Shown here: piece after piece, positions 57,778-64,000 of the stretch | How the letters are laid out: each line of letters starts with the position of its first letter | How positions within the stretch are numbered: position 1 is the first letter of the stretch | Assembly (NCBI GenBank): GCA_028673005.1 | Contig: CM054116.1 | Location: 38,226,854-38,290,853 of the forward strand | DNA from: Tanypteryx hageni | Taxonomy: Eukaryota; Arthropoda; Insecta; Odonata; Petaluridae | Length of the DNA: 64,000 bases | Reading direction: 5' to 3' | Made by a program: the position numbers and the translations under genes | Notes under the pieces: model-generated | What the model was told of the DNA's origin: nothing | The model's database searches: none | What the model saw: the letters and a program-made list of their open reading frames with translations, nothing else

Positions 57778-59263
57778 GCATCGGTTAAGTGGGGCGGCTC
57801 TCGAGTGAAAGGATTGTAACACAGGTATACACGAATAAGCCACTTGGTCCATATAATGCATCAGGGAATGAAGACAAATCGCTGGACAGTCCTCGAAGCG
57901 TCACGCAATTTGAGAATCCTTAGGCAAACCGGCATGACACGCAACAAAACTGGCAGAGACAAATATTTTCTAAAATAATAGAAAGTTTATTTGTCTATGG
58001 TATCTTAATAACCACAAATGTACGCGTGTATTTGTTTCAGCGCGTCTAATCATTGAAAGAAGTTTTGCGTGAAATTGGCCATTTTTGGAATCGGTAAAGT
58101 AACGAACTACAAAGACAGAAGAAGGTTGACTTTGGAGGATCAATCCCAACTTATTATTTATTTTAGAAACTTTAAGGAGGGTTAACATAATAACTGCAGA
58201 GCATTAAGTTTCTAGTGACAAAGAATGTACATCGACGATAAGAATGAAATAATAAAAAAATCTTCAGGCACCGGAAATAATGGCTGCTTTGTAATTATTT
58301 TCTCATAAACAATAACAGCACACTTGATAGCGAATTGGTTATGAATTTATCACAAGATGGAACATTCATAGAACCTATCAAACAGAAGACGGTAATCGAT
58401 TCACAAGTTATGAAGAGAAATGTAAGCAAAAACAAGTACGATATAAACTAATTAATCTTACAAACAGATAAAAAATATATTATGGTACAAAGAGAATATT
58501 TATTTAAGGCGGGTCTTTTGACGGCAACAAATAGCAAAGAGAACAATCTCAGAACACTGTGCAAGACCTACTCAATGGAGCATTTCAAAGTAGCAAAACA
58601 CAGGTCGTGAAAACAGATAATATTGTTTTGGAGATAGGTCTAATTTGGAGAGTGACGCGCCATTACGCCTGGAAATTCATCCCGCGTACTAAAACCCAGG
58701 TGATGCAAGGACGTAGAGACAAATTACTCTCTCGGAAACATACATCCTAGGGAGTCTCGGGACTTGACTTGCCACGCGGAATACGTGTCCGCAATCTTGA
58801 GAATTATACAGTGATTACAGGAGAAAGCGAGAAGTCTCCATCCTAATATATTAAGTTACACAAGAAAATAAATGCTATGAGCAAGTGTGCTATTTAAAAC
58901 TATCGCTACACCGACCGTAAACAGATAAGTGCGGTAAAAAATCTTCCAACCGAGGCATATGTATAAAAAACAACACACGAGGAAAATTAATCAACATTTT
59001 TGTATGCTTTCCTTATGGCACTAGCACAAAATCTTAAATAGATTTATAATCCTTCTACGCCGCAGATGCTTTTCATCTGTCACCTAACGGCAATCGATAA
59101 ATCAATCTCACCTCTAAAATACGAATTTGTCTTTCTCAAAGATAAGAAACGGCGATTTGTCTGCTGTCTAATATTTCTTCAAGGCAAACAATTCAAAGAT
59201 ATTTTTAAAAAATACATTTTTCTCATACTCCAATTGCCATTACTTCAGCTGCATTGAAGGTTT
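57778..59263. other. No gene seen
   Basis: AT-rich sequence; ORFs of 63-72 codons without domains. No repeat termini recognised. Confidence 0.5.
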
Positions 59264-60980
59264 TCACAGTACACTACATCTACATCTACATTATACCCTG
59301 CAAGTCACCTTTTTGGTGGATGGCAGGGGGTGCAGTGCACCAAGGGTCCATAGTTTTCCTACGTTACCTTTTTCTATTATGGTCTCTTATCGTCCTAGGG
59401 AAAAACGATCCTCTATATCGCTCCGTTCTACAGTCGATCTCGCGAATCTTATCCTCACTGTCCTGCCTTCCGAGATACGTCGGGCTTCTGATAAGTCCTA
59501 CTACCTCATTCGCTAGTCCCTCCGACATAAATTTTTCCAGTAGTTTAATTCTAGCCTGCAGCCTACGTTCCTCTAACGATGTCCATTTCAGATTTTCTAT
59601 TAATGATGTTGCGCTTTGTTTACTATCGTAATTCCTCTTTACAAATCTAGCTGCCCTGCGCTGAACCTTTTCTATCTCGTTAGTGAGTCCCTTTTCGTAA
59701 GGATCCCACACAGCTGAAGCATATTCGACCTGCGGTCGAACCAAGGATAAATAACATAATTCTTTCACGTTTTCGGAGCTATTTCGAACTATTCTCCCTA
59801 TAAAGGCCAGCTTTTTGTTAGCGGCACCTATCAATCGGCGAATGTGGGTGTCCCACGAGAGATCACGATGGATCGTGACTCCGAGGTATTTAATCGAGTC
59901 TGAAACTGGAATCTCTACTCCGTCCAACGAATAATTATTATCCAACGAGATACTCTTGGTTCTCCAGAAGTTGATGACGCAGCTTTTCTTTTGGTTTATC
60001 TCTAACTGCCATTCCTTACACCATGCAGAAATAGCTTCTAGGTCATTTTGGAGATACTGGTGGTCTTCCGGATTGCTTATTTCACTATAGATGACGGTGT
60101 CGTCCGCGAAAAGCCTAATTTTACTTCTGACTACTGAGCCGATATCGTTTATATAAATTAGAAATAATAACGGACCAATTACACTACCCTGTGGAACGCC
60201 AGAGACAACCTCCACTAAGTTCGAAGATTTCCCATCTATAACAACCATCTGCTTCCTATGATTTAAAAATTCACGGATCCAACTAACGATTTTAGAATTA
60301 ACGCCTAAGGTTTCTAATTTCGTTATTAACTTCCTGTGAGGTACCTTATCAAAGGCTTTCCTAAAATCTAAGAAGATGGCATCGACCTGCGTATTCTTTT
60401 CTCCGCTTCTCAGTAAACAATTAACAAAAAGACCGAGCTGAGTATCACATGACCTACCTTTCCTGAAGCCGTGTTGACAATCATCTAACAATAAATTACT
60501 ATCAAGAAATCGCATTGTGTTGCTAACGAGTATATGCTCGAGAATCTTACACGATATCGAAGTTAAAGAAATCGGCCTGCAATTTTCTGGGTTCTCCGTG
60601 TCGCCGCCCTTATGAATTGGGGGTAACGTGCGCTAACCTCCAGTCGCTAGGGACCTCTGCGCGAGAAATGGCTTTCTCGAAGATTATCAGAAGAAAAGGT
60701 GCTATTTCTTCAGCTAATTCTTTTAAAACGCGAGCAGGAATTTCTTCGGGGCCAGTGGCTTTGTTATGTCTGATGGAACTTAATTGCTTTGCTATTCCCA
60801 CCTCAGAAAATACTATATCGTCCATCAGTCCACCCCCCCTTATTGCGGGTGCATAATGTACGCAATGGTCGCTGACGGCTGTGAATGCTTTTATAAAATG
60901 ACCGTTTAACAGGTTGGCTTTCTCTACGCTATCATGAATAACGGCACCCGAGTCATTACTACATCTGTAAACCAAAAGAG
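59264..60980 (-). mobile_element. CR1-like LINE, 5'-truncated
   Basis: The minus strand carries the reverse transcriptase part of a LINE. It ends at its 3' side with a short untranslated region and a GATGTA/GTAGAT microsatellite (complement of CTACATCTACATCTACATTA at about 59273-59292), the type of tail found in CR1-like elements. The 5' end is lost near 60980. An older relative lies at 5575-5955. Confidence 0.85.
59364..60975 (-). pseudogene. CR1-like reverse transcriptase ORF, one frameshift
   Basis: The amino segment (60975-60610) includes SIRHNKATGPEEIPARVLKE and VPSDWRLAHVTP. After a single-base shift near 60612 the frame continues as KGGDTENPENCRPISLTSIS, then QHGFRKGRSCDTQL, FLDFRKAFDKVPH (motif A), SGVPQGSVIGPLLFLIYIND (motif B) and IRLFADDTVIYS (FADD catalytic box). 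The end is VEYASAVWDPYEKG, IEKVQRRAARFVKRNY and SLEERRLQARIKLLEKF. The catalytic Asp residues are intact. The upstream endonuclease is missing. The frame from 60515 to 59364 is 383 codons without a stop, so the copy is young. Confidence 0.88.
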
Positions 60981-61238
60981 AAACGCCAATAACAAACGTT
61001 TCGAGAACTAGGCTGTAGAAACTAGGACTGAACTACCTTTTTAAAGCTAAATCGATTAACCACAAACAAACATTTCGAAAATTATGTGACAGAAATTAGG
61101 ACGTTCTAAAGGTAAATTTCCACCTGTGATTTCTCCGAGTTATCTCAATCTACCGAGGGACTTTTTTAAAGCAGTAAAATGCAGGCAAATCGCAGCTCCA
61201 TCCGATACGCAATCTAAGGGTAGGTCTATCTTTTAAGC

Positions 61239-61513
61239 CAGTGGTTCCCAATCTTTTTTAAGTTGCGGCACACTTTCGAAGAGAGGATTTCGCGGCACCC
61301 CAGCCTTGTAACAAGCTTTATATATTTTAGATACGCCTATTACAATCTTTGAACGCATCCGTTTATTGATTCTACTACTTAATCAATTTATTAGAAGAAA
61401 ATTTATAGCCATAATTACCCACCAATACACGCAAATTCTTGATTTATTTACTAAATAAAGTTTTTCGCGGCGCCCCTAAAAATCTACTGCGGCACACAGT
61501 TTGGGAGCCACTG
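61239..61513. mobile_element. hAT-type MITE
   Basis: Ends CAGTGGTTCCCAATCTTTTT and, inward from the right, CAGTGGCTCCCAAACTGTGT; both continue to GCGGCAC. Candidate duplications are TTTTAAGC (61231-61238) and TTTTAACC (61514-61521), 7 of 8 identical. Non-coding interior of 275 bp total. Confidence 0.85.
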
Positions 61514-61521
61514 TTTTAACC

Positions 61522-62221
61522 TTTGTCCCCACGAGTAGAAACTTTTACGTTAGTCCACGAGTACATACCCGGGTACCATTATATATTTTATATGAAAATT
61601 TGTCGAGTTTTTTAAAACACCTGTGTATAAACACTTATTAAGATAAATCTTTTATTTATGAAAATATGGTCTAGATTTAAACAAAAAAATTATTTATATA
61701 AATATAACTTGTTTCGACGTGTCGCGTCATCTCAGGTGACAACCTATTCAAATATTACTCTATATGTCTAGCGTTAAGAGAGGGAAGGAGAAAAGGGGAT
61801 ATGGGAAATAGGAAATGTAAGGAAGGTTCCTCAGTTTGGTGGGGGAGGGGAAGAGGGTGATTTAATAGAGAAACGGAGATTGGAGTGTTCGGAGGGGTGT
61901 GTCATGAGGTTTGTTTTTCAACAACGAAGATGGTGAAAGGGGAGAGGATTAGGAGGTAGAAAAAGAAAATTGCATCATGGTACAGTTGACGCATCATCCA
62001 CCTATTCCATCCCTTCGCCCATGCTGATGCACCTTCCTTTCCCTTTCCCACGTCCCACCCCTCTCCCCATTCACCCCTTCCTCTCCCTCGTTGTTCAAAA
62101 CAAACCTAATGCCACACCTTGAGCACCAATCTCCCTCTCTCCCCTGACCCACCAATCTGAAGCATCTTCCTTTACCTTTTCTATCTCACCTCCCCCTTCC
62201 TCGTCCCCCTCATCACCAGTA

Positions 62222-62225
<4 letters not shown>
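61522..62225. other. No gene seen
   Basis: AT-rich, then purine- or pyrimidine-rich sequence leading to the microsatellites. No supported ORF. Confidence 0.5.

Positions 62226-62266
<41 letters not shown>
62226..62266 (+). repeat. (CT)n microsatellite
   Basis: Uninterrupted CT dinucleotides that pass directly into the AT array. Confidence 0.97.
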
Positions 62267-62314
<48 letters not shown>

Positions 62315-62330
62315 CAACAAGGTGTTGGGA

Positions 62331-62386
<56 letters not shown>
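62267..62386. repeat. Split (TA)n microsatellite
   Basis: Two TA arrays (about 62267-62308 and 62334-62386) separated by 25 bp containing GTCAACAAGGTGTTGGGATG. The second array abuts the LINE ORF. Confidence 0.95.
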
Positions 62387-62387
<1 letters not shown>

Positions 62388-64000
62388 CGTAAGAACTATG
62401 AGAAAGGCAGGAAAGCTAGAGAACTTGAAAGAAGAAATGAGAAGAAATAGAGTTGACATTATAGGGCTAAGCGAAACTAGATGGGAGGGAGAAGGACAGT
62501 TCGACTCGGAAGAATTCACGGTAGTTTATTCTGGAGGAAATAGTGGGGAAAGGGGAGTAGCTCTGGTACTTAGGAAAGATATGATGAAAAGCGTGACAAA
62601 GATAATAGCAACGAACGATAGACTGATGGCAATAAAGCTAAAAGCAGTCCCAGTGGACATGCTGATAATCCAGGTATATATGCCAACGTCAGCTCATGAC
62701 GATGAAGAAATAGATGAGATCTATGAGCAAATTAATGAAATTTACGAAGAAGACGGAAGAGGAAAGGTAAACTGCATAATAATGGGAGATTGGAACAGCA
62801 TAGTCGGAGAAGGACAGGAAGAAAATGTTGTCGGGCAATACGGACTTGGGAAGAGAAATCGAGGAGGGGAGAAACTCGTAGAATTCTGCATCAATAATGA
62901 CCTTGTAGTGACTAATACATGGTTCAAAAACCATAAACGAAGGTTATACACATGGAAAAGCCCAGGAGATAGAATGAGATGCCAAATAGATTACATCCTT
63001 GTAAAACAAAGATTTAGGAACAGCATAAAGAACGCCAAGGCATTGCAAGGAGCAGACATTGATTCAGATCACAGCCTTCTAATACTTGACGTGAGTACAA
63101 AGCTCAAACAAATAAGAAAAACGAGAAGAGAAAGACAGACCTGGGACCTAGAAAAACTGAAAGAAAGGCAGGATGTAGTCAGCATGAAGTTGGAAGATAA
63201 CCTAAGAAAGTTGGAAAACAAACCGAAGACCGTCGATATAGAATGGGATGAAATTAAAACCAGTATCAAGGATACCTTGGATAAAGAGATTGGAAAACAA
63301 GAGAAGAAAATCAGAAAACCATGGATCACGAAGGAAATGCTGGAGAAAATGGATGAGAGACGAAAATGGAAAAACGTTAACAGTGAAGAAGGTAGAGCCA
63401 ACTATAGGCGTATAAACAATGAGTTGAGAAGGGTAACAGATAAAGCTAGAGAAAATTGGCTAAAAGGAAAATGTGATGAAATAGAACAAATGGAGAAATT
63501 AGGACGGTACGATATGATGTACGCTAGGGCACTGGAATTAGAAGATAAGAAGTCTAATGGAATTTGTGGTAAAGGAATTATGAATACGGATGGGAAGATA
63601 GTCTCAGAAACAAAGGATGTAGCACAGGTATGGGAAGAATACATTAAGGAATTATACAGCAAACAGACAGGAGCGGCAAAAATAGAACTGGAAAATGAGG
63701 AAAACATTGAAGAAGACAACTTAGGACCAAGTATTATGGAGAGCGAAGTAGAAAAAGCGATAGTGGAACTTAAGAAGGGGAAAGCCACGGGCAGCGATGG
63801 AATACCGGCTGAGATACTTAAAGTCATAGGATCAGAAGGACTAAAAGCGATCACGAAATTAATTAATAAGATTTACGACACGGGAGAGTGGCCTCAGGAT
63901 TTCCTAGAAGTAACAATGATCCCTCTAAAGAAGAAGCCAAAGGCAATGCAGTGTAAAGATTACAGAACTATAAGCCTTCTGTCACACACATCGAAGATCA
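62386..64000 (+). CDS. RTE-type LINE ORF (endonuclease-reverse transcriptase), open to window edge
   Basis: The frame starting AAC at 62386 stays open to the end of the window, at least 538 codons without a stop; the first ATG is at 62398. Residues 1-240 are an apurinic-type endonuclease: NVRTMRKAGKLENLKEEM, then IIGLSETRWEG (catalytic Glu), IIMGDWNSIVG, RCQIDYILVKQRF and ADIDSDHSLLILD (catalytic Asp-His). A coiled, charged linker follows. From about residue 460 the reverse transcriptase begins: VEKAIVELKKGKATGSDGIP, AEILKVIGSEGL, WPQDFLEVTMIPLKKK and DYRTISLLSHTSKI. It lacks the first few residues of the endonuclease ('W N' start), being truncated at the TA microsatellite. The rest of the polymerase lies beyond the window. 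Confidence 0.92.

Noticed and set aside
1..64000. CRISPR arrays, operons, ribosome binding sites, replication origins
   Set aside because: None are expected or seen in this eukaryotic nuclear window; the regular repeats found are microsatellites or transposon termini.

Overview
This is nuclear DNA from an animal, most likely an arthropod. It is AT-rich, has two spliced host genes with short GT-AG introns, and is packed with DNA transposons and non-LTR retrotransposons of the kinds common in insects and chelicerates (hAT, Tigger/pogo, Tc1-like, piggyBac, CR1-like and RTE-like LINEs, tRNA-derived SINEs). No bacterial gene organisation, rRNA, intact tRNA or CRISPR array is visible. I cannot name the species from the sequence alone.

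Host genes. Both lie on the minus strand. Three exons of a DEAD-box RNA helicase of the DDX18/Has1/pitchoune family are at 12270-12344, 11937-12197 and 3406-3555. An 8.4 kb intron splits the helicase core between motif I and motif Ia. Nine consecutive exons of an FRMD3/FRMD5-type FERM protein run from 49348 down to 37839. Every splice phase agrees and together they give one 607-codon frame plus stop. The amino-terminal FERM exons are missing and must lie beyond the window or in unrecognised sequence. One intron is best read as a GC-AG intron next to a 43-nt exon.

Mobile DNA by region. 1-1553: hAT transposon, cut by the window edge. 1678-3212: a Tigger-type element nested inside another. 5575-5955: scrap of the LINE seen again at 59.3-61.0 kb. 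10.08-10.75 kb: two decayed Tc1-like fragments head to head. 13957-17473: decayed hAT. 17.6-19.1 kb: piggyBac remains, joined to a retroelement (19.08-21.9 kb) with a gag-like ORF and a reverse transcriptase-RNase H of unusual type. 22466-22819 and 51949-52305: opposite-orientation copies of one 355-bp element. 23.2-23.5 kb: Tigger fragment. 27600-31922: almost complete hAT with perfect 8-bp target duplications. 33350-34269: internally deleted hAT with perfect 8-bp duplications that keeps its 5' region and first ORF. 40.8-48.5 kb: piggyBac-like and other MITEs and SINEs in the FERM gene introns. 59264-60980: CR1-like LINE with one visible frameshift. 62386-64000: an RTE-type LINE ORF with no stop codon, running off the right edge.

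The region 49.8-57.8 kb has GC-richer islands, a 300-bp G-rich polypurine tract and some promoter-like sequence but no recognisable protein gene. The helicase acts in ribosome assembly in the nucleolus and the FERM protein at the plasma membrane, so the two host genes have no evident joint pathway. The most unusual item is the retroelement at 19.1-21.9 kb.
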